The notes: generated from the letters alone by a model not told the origin. Positions 8,168 to 16,992 are shown, counted from the first letter of the stretch. The stretch is 64,000 nt of DNA from Gammaproteobacteria bacterium (GCA_009845905.1 VXYS01000004.1:524548-588547); one strand, 5' to 3'. Translations and numbers: made by a program.

Positions 8168-9877
8168 ATGCCCCCCAGGCAGGCTCATCAGCAAAGCAAA
8201 GGCGCAGGTTTCAGCCGCCGGGAAGTCGTTGCGGCCGCCGTCGCGGCGCCGCTGGCCGCGACGGCCGCACCAGGTGGCGCCGATGCCGCCTTCGATCCAC
8301 CGAATCGCGCCGCCGGGCAGCTCCGCACCAATCCCGCCGCGGTCGAGACGACCGCCGGAAAGCTCCGGGGATACGAGAGCGGCGGCGTGGCCATCTACAA
8401 GGGCGTGCCCTACGCGGACCCGCCGGTGGGCAATTTCCGCTTTGCCCGGGCCCCGGCCCTGACACCCTGGACCGGGATCCGCCGGGCATTGAACTACGGC
8501 CCGGTATGCCCCGTGATCCCGGAGGACAGCCGCGACCGCGCCCACGACGTGTTCCGGTTTCTCGCACCGAACGGACAGCCCAGCGATGCGATGGAAGACT
8601 GTTTGCGCCTGAACATCTGGACCCCGGTCGCCCGCGAAACCAGGAGGCCCGTGATGGTGTGGCTGCACCCCGGGGGCTTTCGCAGGGGCAGCAGCCAGGA
8701 ATTCCTGAGTTGCGACGGGGAAAACCTCGCCCGGCGCCGGAACGTGGTGGTGGTGAGCCTCAATCACCGCATCGACGCGCTGGGATACACGGATTTCTAT
8801 ACCGATATGGGTGAATCGTTCTCCGAGTCGCCGGCCGCCGGAATCCTGGACCTGGTCGACGCGCTGAAATGGCTGCGCGCCAACATCGAGAGATTTGGCG
8901 GTGACGCCGACAACATCACCCTCTTCGGCCAGTCCGGAGGCGGTTACAAGATCAGCGTCCTGCTGGCCATGCCCGAGGCGTCCGGATTGTTTCACCGGGC
9001 GGTCATTCAAAGCGGTGCACGTCTTGAGGTGCACGACCAGGAAACCGCATCCAGGCTCACCCGGGAAATCCTGCGCGTCCTCGATCTGCCGCCCGGCGCG
9101 GGATCGGTGCGCAGGCTCAGGGAACTGTCGGTCGGAGAGTTCCTGCGGGCCGCGAAGGCGGCAAGCGACGCGGTCCGGGTGCAAGGGATCGAGACGTCCC
9201 GCTGGGCGGGGCGCTCCTGGCGCTACCAGCCCACCGCGGGGACGCCGTTTCTTCCTCACCAGCCCGGCTCGACCGCGGCCATGTCCGAAGCCGCGAACAT
9301 TCCGCTCATCTGCGGCAGCACGCGCAACGAAATCTCGCCCAGCGGAAACAATCCGCATCTTGAGGGATTGTCCTGGTCGGGACTGAAGGAAGAGCTGGAA
9401 CCGGAACTGCACGGCCGGACGGATGCCGCCATCGAGGCGGCGCGAAAGACCGATGCCGAATGGCGGCCGGTCGATGTGCTGTCGGTGCTTTTGACCCGCA
9501 GGTTCCGGCTGTCCGCCGTCGAGTATTGCAACCGCGCCAGCGCCGTACAGGACCGCAGGGTATTCAACTACCTGTTCGACTGGCGCACCGACCTGTTCGA
9601 CGGGCGCCCGCGCGCCTACCACACCAGCGATATCGCCTTCGTGTTCGCCAACACGGAGAGGGTTGCCGAACAGACCGGCGGCGGGGAGCGGCCACGCGCA
9701 CTGTCCGAGTTGATGACCCGTTACTGGTCGCAGTTCGCTGCGGGGGGCGACCCGAATGCTCCGGGATTGCCAGATTGGCCACAGTACGGCGCCGCTACCA
9801 GACCCACCATGATTTTCGACGATGTCAGCGGGGTCCGTAACAATCCGGATGCGGAAATCGTCGACCTGTTTCTGTAG
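8168..9877 (+). CDS. Exported carboxylesterase, type B family
   Basis: 569 residues. An SRREVV twin-arginine motif near residues 17-22 followed by an Ala-rich hydrophobic stretch suggests Tat export. The type B esterase signature is clear: [20 protein letters not shown], the [11 protein letters not shown] box, the oxyanion region WLHPGGF, and the nucleophile elbow FGQSGGG with S256. The histidine is probably that of [11 protein letters not shown], and the acid may lie in STRNEIS. Family members cleave carboxylic esters, here perhaps acyl or acetyl decorations on a glycan or lipid. It starts 12 bases after the sulfatase stop and belongs to the same predicted operon. Confidence 0.9.
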   Translation: MPPRQAHQQSKGAGFSRREVVAAAVAAPLAATAAPGGADAAFDPPNRAAGQLRTNPAAVETTAGKLRGYESGGVAIYKGVPYADPPVGNFRFARAPALTPWTGIRRALNYGPVCPVIPEDSRDRAHDVFRFLAPNGQPSDAMEDCLRLNIWTPVARETRRPVMVWLHPGGFRRGSSQEFLSCDGENLARRRNVVVVSLNHRIDALGYTDFYTDMGESFSESPAAGILDLVDALKWLRANIERFGGDADNITLFGQSGGGYKISVLLAMPEASGLFHRAVIQSGARLEVHDQETASRLTREILRVLDLPPGAGSVRRLRELSVGEFLRAAKAASDAVRVQGIETSRWAGRSWRYQPTAGTPFLPHQPGSTAAMSEAANIPLICGSTRNEISPSGNNPHLEGLSWSGLKEELEPELHGRTDAAIEAARKTDAEWRPVDVLSVLLTRRFRLSAVEYCNRASAVQDRRVFNYLFDWRTDLFDGRPRAYHTSDIAFVFANTERVAEQTGGGERPRALSELMTRYWSQFAAGGDPNAPGLPDWPQYGAATRPTMIFDDVSGVRNNPDAEIVDLFL

Positions 9878-9900
9878 GCGGCAGCGAAGGAGGATTGCAT

Positions 9901-10734
9901 ATGTCGATTGCGCGAAAAGAAATTGTCGCAAGGCTGCAAGGGCAGATCAGCGCCGGCAGGCCGATTGTCGGCTGCGGCGCCGGAACGGGGATCTCGGCAA
10001 AGTTTGCGGAGGCCGGCGGCGCCGATCTGATCATCATCTACAACTCCGGGCGCTACCGCATGGCCGGCCGGGGTTCGCTGGCGGGCCTGATGCCGTATGG
10101 GGATGCCAACGCGATCGTGGTCGAAATGGCGGCCGAAGTGCTTACCGTGGTGCGGGACACGCCCGTGCTGGCCGGCGTCTGCGGCACGGACCCGTTCAGG
10201 AACATGCCGCTGTTCCTGCGCCAGCTCAAGGACATGGGGTTTGCCGGCGTTCAGAACTTCCCCACGGTGGGGCTGATAGACGGCAACTTCCGGGCCAACC
10301 TGGAAGGCACCGGAATGGGGTATGACAAGGAAGTGGAAATGATCTCGCAGGCCCATGACCTGGACCTGTTCACTTCGCCGTACGTTTTCAATGCCGATGA
10401 AGCCCGGGCGATGACCGAAGCGGGCGCCGACCAGCTGGTGGCGCATCTCGGCCTCACCACGGCGGGAAGCATCGGCGCCACTGTGGCGAGCACGCTGGAA
10501 GATTCCGTACGCAAAGTCATGGAAATCGCGGTAGCCGGCCGAAGCGTGCGAGAAGACGTCATTGTGATCGCGCACGGAGGACCGCTGGACGAGCCTGACG
10601 CCGTCGGCGCCGCCCTGCGCATGCTTCCCGGAATCAATGGGTTTTTCGGCGCTTCCAGCATCGAAAGGCTGCCTACCGAGCGGGCCATCTCCGGCCAGGT
10701 CGAGGCCTTCAAGAATCTCCCTCTGGCCGATTGA
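9901..10734 (+). CDS. PEP-hydrolase-like TIM-barrel protein (Tm-1 C-terminal domain type)
   Basis: 277 residues matching the phosphoenolpyruvate hydrolase-like family (PF09370), which is the C-terminal TIM-barrel domain of plant Tm-1 antiviral proteins and occurs as a separate gene in bacteria. Visible features are the [28 protein letters not shown] core, AGVCGTDPF, and HLGLTT. ATG 9901 is chosen over TTG 9895 because AAGGAGG lies 7 bases upstream. No signal peptide, so cytoplasmic. Its usual partner, the Tm-1-like ATP-binding protein, is encoded at 13845-15038 on the other strand instead of next to it. The biochemical reaction is not settled for this family. Confidence 0.85.
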   Translation: MSIARKEIVARLQGQISAGRPIVGCGAGTGISAKFAEAGGADLIIIYNSGRYRMAGRGSLAGLMPYGDANAIVVEMAAEVLTVVRDTPVLAGVCGTDPFRNMPLFLRQLKDMGFAGVQNFPTVGLIDGNFRANLEGTGMGYDKEVEMISQAHDLDLFTSPYVFNADEARAMTEAGADQLVAHLGLTTAGSIGATVASTLEDSVRKVMEIAVAGRSVREDVIVIAHGGPLDEPDAVGAALRMLPGINGFFGASSIERLPTERAISGQVEAFKNLPLAD

Positions 10735-10766
10735 CCCCCCAACCCTACAAAACAAAGGAAACAACT

Positions 10767-12008
10767 ATGTCATTCATCAAGCACTTCAGGATCGCGCTAT
10801 CCCTCGTGTTGCTGGTCCCGTTCGCGCCCGGGTTTGCCGAAGACAATCAAACCAGGATCGTAATCCTTGGCGCAAGAACCAGTCAGGGGCATGGCGTACA
10901 TGAGTTCTTCTCGGGCGTACGCGCGCTGGAAACCATGATCACGGAATCCGGCTCGTTTGAAAAAGGGACGGAACTCCACGTCGAGGCCTTTCCGTTCGGA
11001 TGGACCGAAGAAACGTCTCTGGACGGGGCGACAACGCTGGTGATGTACTTCGACGGCCGGCGGGAAAACCCTCTTCAGGACGCTGCCGTACGCTCCGCGG
11101 TCAGCCGCTTCGTGTCCGATGGGGGGTCGCTGGTGTCGGTCCATCATGCGGCCTTCACCGATGACGAGGCGCTGCGCCCCTCGCTCAAGAGCTGGTTCGG
11201 CGGCACCCTCCCCGCCGACGGCGGGCTGGCGCATGCGTTTTTCTCGGTAAGCGCCACGGAAAACGATCATCCCGCAGGCCGGGGCGTCGGGAAAATCGCT
11301 TACGTTGACGAAGCCTATCCGCCGCTGGACTTCGACAATGAATCCGGCCGGGTACGGCCAGTTGTAACCGGAAAGATCGTGCCCCTCTCAGGCGCGGCGA
11401 ATGCAAAAGCGCCGGAGCCGCGCCAGGGAGTGGCCGCCTGGGCCTACGAACGGGCCGATGGCGGACGCTCGTTTACCTTTACGGGCGGCAACGAACTGTC
11501 CGCTTTCGACGTGCCGAGGGTACGCACCCTGCTGCTGAATGGAATCGCCTGGGCAAGCCGCGTCGAGATTCCGGAAACAGGCGTACCAACGCGCGCCGAC
11601 CCGGCGCTCGCGGCGAAATTGCTCAATCCACGGCATGGAAAAGACCCGTTCACGGTGTCCGCAATGATGACGGCCGAGGAATACTCCGTGATGCAACTCG
11701 ATTGGGGGCGAATCGACTGGCACGTCACGGGGCCCATGGGCAATACGGATGTTCTTACTACCGGAATCGCTATCGTCGACGTCGGCAAATCCAACCCCAG
11801 GCACTACCATCCCAATTGCGATGAAGTGCTGCATGTGGTCGAGGGCCATATCCTGCACACGATGGACGACGTCACGGTGGAGATGAAGGCCGGAGATACG
11901 GTCAGCATTCCCAAGGGCGTCTATCACAACGCAACGAACATCGGCGATACCAAGGCTGTGCTCGCCATCAGCTTCGACTCGGCGTGGCGGGAAGTCATCG
12001 GCGAATAG
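10767..12008 (+). CDS. Exported ThuA-like domain fused to a cupin domain
   Basis: 413 residues from ATG 10767, with AAAGGA a few bases upstream. Residues 1-25 form a signal peptide (LSLVLLVPFAPGFA). Residues about 30-270 form a ThuA-like, class-I-glutamine-amidotransferase-fold domain: VILGARTSQGHG, LVMYFDGRRE, LVSVHHAAFTDDEAL, and YERADGGRSFTFTGGNEL. Residues about 330-410 form a single cupin with metal-ligand-like HYHPNCDEVLHVVEG and a second-motif histidine in YHNATNIG. ThuA proteins are linked to catabolism of trehalose-like or 3-keto sugars. The cupin may bind or isomerise a sugar product. It lies 32 bases after the TIM-barrel gene and just before a DUF1080 gene, a usual ThuA partner. 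Confidence 0.85.
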   Translation: MSFIKHFRIALSLVLLVPFAPGFAEDNQTRIVILGARTSQGHGVHEFFSGVRALETMITESGSFEKGTELHVEAFPFGWTEETSLDGATTLVMYFDGRRENPLQDAAVRSAVSRFVSDGGSLVSVHHAAFTDDEALRPSLKSWFGGTLPADGGLAHAFFSVSATENDHPAGRGVGKIAYVDEAYPPLDFDNESGRVRPVVTGKIVPLSGAANAKAPEPRQGVAAWAYERADGGRSFTFTGGNELSAFDVPRVRTLLLNGIAWASRVEIPETGVPTRADPALAAKLLNPRHGKDPFTVSAMMTAEEYSVMQLDWGRIDWHVTGPMGNTDVLTTGIAIVDVGKSNPRHYHPNCDEVLHVVEGHILHTMDDVTVEMKAGDTVSIPKGVYHNATNIGDTKAVLAISFDSAWREVIGE

Positions 12009-12010
12009 CC

Positions 12011-12895
12011 GTGCACGACGACCGCCGGCGTGTCCGCTCCCGTTCCGGCCGCCTGCCGGGGCCATCCGGTTTCTTCCTTTTTCCGGGCGCGCTATTGCTG
12101 GCCTTCCTCCTGGCCTGGCCGGCGGCGGGCCGGCCGGAGCCGAAATCTGCTACGAAGGAACCCGCGGACCCCGGAGAAATCTCTCTGTTCGACGGCAAGT
12201 CCCTCGATGGCTGGTCGGGCGACAGCCGGTACTGGTCCGTGATCGACGGCGCGATCACGGGCCGCACGGACATCCCGCTCGAGGAAAACACCTACCTGAT
12301 TCGGGAAGGGACGTTTTCCGATTTCGAAGCCCGGCTCAAGTACCGCTTTCTTACCGAAATCGGCAATTCCGGCCTGCAATACCGGGGCCGCGGGATAGAA
12401 GGAAAACCGTTTGTCGTTCGCGGCTACCAGGCAAACATCGTGACCACGCACGCAGACCGGACCTTTGCCATGCTGTGGGAGGACGAGGCGCGTGAACTGC
12501 TTGCGCTGTACGGGGAAACGGTCGAAATCTTCGCCGCCGCGAACCCGTCAGGGGAAACCTTCGAGCGACGGGTCACCGGCACAGTGAACTCAAAGGCCGA
12601 AATCATGGCCGCTGCAAGACACTATCCCGAGTGGAACGAACACATCGTGATCGCCTACGGCAACCGCCTCATTCACGCGCTCAATGGCATGGTGACGCTG
12701 GAGGCAATCGACAACGACGAGGCCAGCCGCTCGCTGGCGGGCGCTTTTGCGCTGCAGATACACCGGGACATGGCCATGGCAGTGCAATTCAAGGACATCA
12801 CGGTCCGGGAACTCAAGACGGAGCCGGACATTGCGCAGCGGTTCGTCCGCCGGCACACGACACGGCACGCGAATTCATCCGACGCATCTCCCTGA
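12011..12895 (+). CDS. Exported DUF1080 (3-keto-disaccharide hydrolase-like) protein
   Basis: 294 residues from GTG 12011, two bases after the ThuA-cupin stop. An alternative GTG at 11984 would overlap that gene. A basic N-terminus and the hydrophobic run FFLFPGALLLAFLLAWPAAG form a signal peptide. The jelly-roll domain shows the family hallmarks: ISLFDGKSLDGW, WSVIDGAITGR, FEARLKYRF, NSGLQYRGRG, and a C-terminal GAFALQIH...VQFKDITVREL. DUF1080 proteins are concanavalin-like and several cleave 3-keto-glycosides. Pairing with ThuA supports a sugar-oxidation route for the locus. Confidence 0.88.
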   Translation: MHDDRRRVRSRSGRLPGPSGFFLFPGALLLAFLLAWPAAGRPEPKSATKEPADPGEISLFDGKSLDGWSGDSRYWSVIDGAITGRTDIPLEENTYLIREGTFSDFEARLKYRFLTEIGNSGLQYRGRGIEGKPFVVRGYQANIVTTHADRTFAMLWEDEARELLALYGETVEIFAAANPSGETFERRVTGTVNSKAEIMAAARHYPEWNEHIVIAYGNRLIHALNGMVTLEAIDNDEASRSLAGAFALQIHRDMAMAVQFKDITVRELKTEPDIAQRFVRRHTTRHANSSDASP

Positions 12896-12936
12896 AGGCG
12901 TGGGCATCCTGCCGCTGAGCATTCAGGAGGTCCCGG

Positions 12937-13803
12937 TCAGTCCCCGACACCGTACGTGGACTTGAGATGCCGAATGACGGATGCCAGCTCCGCATCGGAC
13001 AAGGGTCTTTCCCAGAACAGCATGCGCGCGATTTCGCCGTTGAACGCTTCCTTGCCTGGATGATCCAGAGCCTCCCGTTCCTGTCCGATCGCCAGTTTTG
13101 ACGGGTCGGCTTCCGGGACGACCACAAACGTGTCCCTGTCCACCGCCGTGGGCTGATCGACGAACAGTTCCGCCATCACGGCGCCCCTGCCCGCCCCCAG
13201 GCGGCCCGCCACGACGTGGAAACGGCCTTCCTCGAGCCTCGGCCCCGTGAGCTTGGGGTTGTCCCGGTTCCACGTTCCGAACGACCTGGAATTGCGGGGG
13301 TTCATGCTCACCGCATTGTCGTCGTCGAATCCCGCCCATACGCCCTCGAACTCGGGGCCGTTCTTGAGATTTCCGAAGAAAGCGTTGACGTCCTTGTAGG
13401 GGGCGCGCGTGGGAACCTGCCGGTGGCCGGCGATCACCGCCGCCCAGGTAAACCCGCTGCCCGTGGTCAGATGATCCAGCGCATCCTCGGCGCTGTTGAC
13501 CAGTTCGTCCTCGTCGAAGACGATGGCGTGATGCCCGTTGAGTTCCGCCACGGGCCCGCGAAGAGCGGGCCTGCCGCCGGGACGGAAGTTGCGGAAATAA
13601 ATGATCTTCCCGCCCTTCACCTGGTTGCCCCATGCGGACACTTCGCCCATCCTGTGGCCCTCGCCGGCCAGGTCGGGGCGGGTTTCCAGCGTCACGTCCC
13701 GGTCCGCGTCCAGGTCCACCAGCAGTCCCGCTGCCGGGATGGCGCCGTTACCGGCTTCCCGCAGCGACGGCTCCTGGCCGCCCGTAACGGTGCAGGCCGT
13801 CAA
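12937..13803 (-). CDS. LamG/concanavalin-like lipoprotein, start uncertain
   Basis: At least 288 residues with a LamG-like beta-sandwich: LLVDLDADRD, GHHAIVFDEDELVN, FTWAAVIAGHR, FHVVAGRLGAGRGAVMAELFVD, and a C-terminal FNGEIARMLFWERPLSDAELASVIRHLKSTYG typical of LamG domains that end exported Planctomycete-type proteins. The listed start is the TTG at 13803, but the frame stays open upstream and encodes LARACACLLALLLLTAC, a convincing lipobox. The real start is therefore upstream, perhaps the ATA at 13848 overlapping the Tm-1 stop, or another non-standard codon. No ATG, GTG or TTG fits. Probably a periplasmic or surface carbohydrate-binding lipoprotein, convergent with the DUF1080 gene. Confidence 0.75.
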   Translation of the reverse strand: MTACTVTGGQEPSLREAGNGAIPAAGLLVDLDADRDVTLETRPDLAGEGHRMGEVSAWGNQVKGGKIIYFRNFRPGGRPALRGPVAELNGHHAIVFDEDELVNSAEDALDHLTTGSGFTWAAVIAGHRQVPTRAPYKDVNAFFGNLKNGPEFEGVWAGFDDDNAVSMNPRNSRSFGTWNRDNPKLTGPRLEEGRFHVVAGRLGAGRGAVMAELFVDQPTAVDRDTFVVVPEADPSKLAIGQEREALDHPGKEAFNGEIARMLFWERPLSDAELASVIRHLKSTYGVGD

Positions 13804-13844
13804 CAGCAGGGCCAGCAGGCAGGCGCAGGCGCGGGCGAGGGTTC

Positions 13845-15038
13845 TTATCCCAGGGACCGAAATTGGCGCAGCGCCTCCCGGGTAAACACGTCGTCGTTGA
13901 TGTGTGCGTCCACCTCGACCAGTTTGCGGTTCGGCGCGTTTGTCCAGCCGGTGCGTATCGAGTCGAACAAAGCCTCGTCGGCCTCCGGGTCATGGAACGG
14001 CTGATCCTCCTTGTCTATCGCGGAAACCCCCTTGAGCGGGAGCAGAAAACGCACGGGCCCTGTCATCCGATTGACTCTTCCCACGATCCATGCGCCGATG
14101 GCCTCGTTCTCCTCGGCAGTCGTGCGCATCAGGGTGATCTGCGGGTTGTGAACATGAAGCCGCCTCGATTGAAATTTCTCCGGTACCGTCTCGCGGGCGC
14201 CGAAATTGACCATATCGACAGCGCCCACCGACCCCACGTACGGGACCCCGGTGCGGATCACCGCGCCGAAGCGGTCCGGCGTGCAGGGAAGAACGCCGCC
14301 CACCAGGTAATCGCACACCTCGGTCGTTGTGATGTCGAAGACGCCCCCCAGCAAGCCCGAATCGACGAGTTTTTCCATCGACTGGCCGCCGGTCCCCGTA
14401 GCATGGAAGACGAAGCACTCGAAATCCGCCTCCAGCGCCGAGCGTATGGCCGTGATGCACGGCGTCGTCACCCCGAACATCGTAAAACCGAGTGCGGGTC
14501 GCGCGGATTCGCCAGATTCCACACTGTTGAGCGCCATCCCGGCCGCTGCGTACGCCGCGTTGGCGATGACCTGCCGGGATATGGCGTTCAGGCCTGCAAT
14601 ATCCACGACCGAGTACATCATCGCGATATCGTTGGGACCCACGTAAGCCGATACATCGCCGGAAGCCATGGTCGAGACCATGATCTTCGGCACCCCCACG
14701 GGAAGCGCGCGCATGGCCGCCGTTACGATGGCGGTGTTGCCCGACCCGCCGAGCCCGAGCACGGCGCCGATGTCGTCGCGGGACACCAGGTAGTTGGACA
14801 ATGCCTCGCCCATCGCCGCGACGGCTGTGCCCCGATCTGACTGGCCCAGCACCGCGGATTCGCCGCCCGGGTGACATCGGGCGACGTCCCCGGCGGGAAC
14901 GTCCGCGGCATCCGATGGGGACCCTGTCGAAACGTCCACCAGAAGTGCGGCTGCTCCGGCTGACTGCAGGCATTCGCCCGCGTACGTAAGTTCCGCTTCC
15001 TTAGTGTCAAAGGTGCCAATTACATAGACTTTGGCCAT
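13845..15038 (-). CDS. Tm-1-like ATP-binding domain protein (UPF0261)
   Basis: 397 residues starting MAKVYVIGTFDTKEAELTYAGE, the signature N-terminus of the UPF0261/Tm-1 family. Further motifs are GLGGSGNTAIVTAAMRALPVGVPKIMVSTMASG, the conserved P-N-D-I-A-M-M-Y-S segment, and FHATGTGGQSMEKL. Plant Tm-1 carries this ATP-binding domain fused to the TIM barrel found here at 9901-10734. In bacteria the two are normally adjacent genes of unknown catabolic function. Here they lie on opposite strands of a convergent cluster. The gene is followed without a gap by the LamG-like lipoprotein. Confidence 0.9.
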   Translation of the reverse strand: MAKVYVIGTFDTKEAELTYAGECLQSAGAAALLVDVSTGSPSDAADVPAGDVARCHPGGESAVLGQSDRGTAVAAMGEALSNYLVSRDDIGAVLGLGGSGNTAIVTAAMRALPVGVPKIMVSTMASGDVSAYVGPNDIAMMYSVVDIAGLNAISRQVIANAAYAAAGMALNSVESGESARPALGFTMFGVTTPCITAIRSALEADFECFVFHATGTGGQSMEKLVDSGLLGGVFDITTTEVCDYLVGGVLPCTPDRFGAVIRTGVPYVGSVGAVDMVNFGARETVPEKFQSRRLHVHNPQITLMRTTAEENEAIGAWIVGRVNRMTGPVRFLLPLKGVSAIDKEDQPFHDPEADEALFDSIRTGWTNAPNRKLVEVDAHINDDVFTREALRQFRSLG

Positions 15039-15100
15039 GGTTCACTGCGTTCCGGCTGAAGGATTCCGGCACCCGAAATTCCAAACGCTCCCCGCCCACA

Positions 15101-15221
15101 AATTATATCGTTCCGGCCACAGGCTGCTACTGCCAGACATTGCGGCCATTAACCCAATGCGTTAATTTCCGGGCGCGCGGCGATTCGGGGCGCAATGGAA
15201 ATTGAAGTGACGGACTATTAG
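15101..15221 (+). pseudogene. Probable decayed HigB toxin gene
   Basis: No intact toxin gene precedes the higA-like gene. The 120 bases before it carry scattered HigB C-terminal features in different frames: GHRL, then ATTAACCCAATGCGTTAATTTCCG, which could derive from an I-N-P-Q-W-R-L-I-F-R segment by small deletions. The in-frame tail GAMEIEVTDY before TAG 15219-15221 resembles the family ending G-A-x-x-V-E-I-x-D-Y-H. The intact HigB of this window (54687-54974) has the comparable VVNARWRITFRF and VRIEDYH. Inference by eye; frameshifts and a TAA at 15150 would make it non-functional. Confidence 0.4.
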
Positions 15222-15234
15222 TGAGGGACGGATC

Positions 15235-15522
15235 ATGAACGGCGTAGACGCGATTCATCCAGGTGAACACCTGGCCGAGATTCTTGGCGAACTCGGAATC
15301 AGCCAGTATCGCCTGGCAAAAGCCATTGCTGCGCCCCCGCGGCGGATCAATGAAATTGTGCACGGGCGACGGTCCATTACGGCGGACACTGCCCTGCGTA
15401 TCGGACGGGCGCTGAACATGACGCCGGAATACTGGCTCAACCTGCAGAAGATCTACGATCTCGACCGGGCCCGCGCAGGCAGCAATCTGGACCAGATCGA
15501 ACCACTGGCGGCGGCCGGCTGA
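15235..15522 (+). CDS. HigA-family antitoxin-like XRE regulator (orphan)
   Basis: 95-residue HigA-type helix-turn-helix protein: IHPGEHLAEILGELGISQYRLAKAI, then NEIVHGRRSITADTALRIGRALNMTPEYWLNLQ. This is the standard PF01381 fold with the HigA tail. The ATG follows GAGGGACGGATC. HigA normally neutralises and represses HigB from a higBA operon, but only a decayed toxin remnant is seen upstream. The protein may now act as an orphan repressor or as an anti-addiction relic. Confidence 0.88.
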   Translation: MNGVDAIHPGEHLAEILGELGISQYRLAKAIAAPPRRINEIVHGRRSITADTALRIGRALNMTPEYWLNLQKIYDLDRARAGSNLDQIEPLAAAG

Positions 15523-15532
15523 AGGGCGAACC

Positions 15533-15549
15533 TCGCTGCCTTGCAGCGA
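15533..15549. terminator. Possible bidirectional stem-loop between convergent genes
   Basis: TCGCTGC, loop CTT, GCAGCGA: a perfect 7-bp stem lying between the stop codons of the higA-like gene and the convergent hydrolase. There is no T-run on either side, so terminator function is only suggested by position. Confidence 0.4.
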
Positions 15550-15562
15550 AGCGCTTTGCGGT

Positions 15563-16375
15563 TCAGGCGGGCAGGCGTGAGTCGAGGAAGCGGGTGACGG
15601 CGGCGTTGAACTGCGCCGGGAACTCCAGGAACATCATGTGGGCGCCGAGCACACACAATTCGATCTGCGGCGCGTTGGTTTCGATCCAGCGCCGGGCGGC
15701 TTGCCCATGCTCTTCCTTGACGACGTGCAGCACCGGCAGGCGGGCCGCTGCCTCCCTGGCAACCTCCGAGTAGTCGCTGCGATTCACTTCCCGCAGCAAC
15801 AGCGAGGCGGCGGGTTGCGGGGTGCTCATGGAGCTGGCGACGAATTCCTCGACAAACGCCGCGTCGGCGGGCGGGTTGAGAAACATGGTCGGCGCGGCCA
15901 TTCTTGCGAACTCCTCCCTTTGCGGCGAGGCCATGAACTGCTCGAATTGCGCCAGTTGCTCGCGGGAGTTGATACCCCACTCGGAGGGCGTTTCCCAGGC
16001 CGCTTTGGGTGGTTGGTCGATATTGACAAACGCGCTGACGTTCCCGTATCCGAACTGCTCGAAATAGGAGTAGGCGGTGCAGGCGCCGGCCGACCAGCCG
16101 AGCAGCACGACATCCTTGAGTTCCAGCTCGTCCAGGAACGCCGCCAAGTCCGCCCCGTGCTGCCGGTAATCGTGTCCGGTTTCAGTCCGGGTCGACTTTC
16201 CGTGGCTGCGCGGGTCGTACGCAATCGCCCGAAAATCCACCGACAGCGGCCCGAGGTTCTCCCTGAAAGCTCCCGTATCCATGGTCCAGCCCGGAATGAA
16301 CACCAGGGGCCGGCCCTGCCCCTGGGACACATAGTGAATCGTCAGTTCGTCGGAAATCCTGGCAAAGCCATGCAT
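15563..16375 (-). CDS. Alpha/beta hydrolase, paralog A
   Basis: 270-residue single-domain alpha/beta hydrolase. It has the oxyanion region GRPLVFIPGWTMD, the DPRSHGKS loop, the nucleophile elbow LLGWSAGA (Ser in G-W-S-A-G), and a C-terminal GAHMMFLEFP carrying the catalytic His. No signal peptide. It is clearly paralogous to the hydrolase at 16993-17805: the two share MHG-A-x-x-SDEL-x-IHY, PGWTM, GWS-G, SAF, and the GAHMMF-E-P end, and have equal length. It starts two bases after the OsmC-like gene stop, in a four-gene minus-strand cluster headed by a TonB receptor. Substrate unknown; the family covers esterases, epoxide hydrolases and C-C bond hydrolases. Confidence 0.88.
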   Translation of the reverse strand: MHGFARISDELTIHYVSQGQGRPLVFIPGWTMDTGAFRENLGPLSVDFRAIAYDPRSHGKSTRTETGHDYRQHGADLAAFLDELELKDVVLLGWSAGACTAYSYFEQFGYGNVSAFVNIDQPPKAAWETPSEWGINSREQLAQFEQFMASPQREEFARMAAPTMFLNPPADAAFVEEFVASSMSTPQPAASLLLREVNRSDYSEVAREAAARLPVLHVVKEEHGQAARRWIETNAPQIELCVLGAHMMFLEFPAQFNAAVTRFLDSRLPA

Positions 16376-16377
16376 GT

Positions 16378-16980
16378 CTACTCGGCGCTGTCCCGGGCAT
16401 CGATCTCGACGCCGTTATACACGAGTCGCGTTGACCAGGGGATGGGATTGCGCAGCGCATGGTGGGCCATGCACGAGCTCTCGGCTTCCTCCAGCAGGGC
16501 CTGGATCCTTTCCGGCGGCTCGGGGCTGTCGATGATCACGTGCGTCTCAACCTTTTCGGTCTCGCCCGTGGTGCGGTGGCCGAGTTCGCGCATGGTCCCC
16601 AGCGTGGTCATGAACCGCACCCGCTGCTCCAGGCGCATCGACGTGACCTCGATCTTGCGCGTGTTGAGGATGTCGGTCATGTGCGTCATCAGGCAGAAGC
16701 CGATGCCGGCGGTGAAGAACGCCAGCGGCGGCGGAGCCTGGTCGTCGCCGACCGGGGGCTGCTCGTCGCAATACAGCGTGACCGGGCTGAAGCCGGGAAT
16801 GTTCACCTGCACGGTGCCGGTCTTCTGCTGCTTGCCGTGCGCTTCGGCCACCATGTTGACCTCGAACCGCAGCGGCTCCGGAGGGCGGGACTTTCTGAAG
16901 GGCCCGGCCTCGAACTGTTCGGGAACCGGGGTCTGATCGGCCTGTTCGCCGACGAAATAGTGCTGGGAGTGAAATTTCAT
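16378..16980 (-). CDS. OsmC-like protein
   Basis: 200 residues with the OsmC/Ohr-family core. It has YCDEQPPVGDDQAPPPLAFFTAGIGFCLMTHMTDI carrying the first conserved cysteine, and EEAESSCMAHHALRNP carrying the second. OsmC and Ohr proteins reduce organic hydroperoxides through such a cysteine pair; this longer type with the leading YCDE motif is a less characterised subgroup. It lies between two paralogous alpha/beta hydrolases with 2- and 12-base gaps, so the three are almost certainly one operon. Cytoplasmic, no signal peptide. Confidence 0.82.
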   Translation of the reverse strand: MKFHSQHYFVGEQADQTPVPEQFEAGPFRKSRPPEPLRFEVNMVAEAHGKQQKTGTVQVNIPGFSPVTLYCDEQPPVGDDQAPPPLAFFTAGIGFCLMTHMTDILNTRKIEVTSMRLEQRVRFMTTLGTMRELGHRTTGETEKVETHVIIDSPEPPERIQALLEEAESSCMAHHALRNPIPWSTRLVYNGVEIDARDSAE

Positions 16981-16992
16981 AACGCGGCAAGT

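Noticed and set aside
6524-9931. 1135-codon open frame on the minus strand opposite the GH116 end, sulfatase and esterase
   Set aside because: No family features, rich in Arg/Gly/Pro, and lies entirely against well-supported genes; a high-GC shadow.
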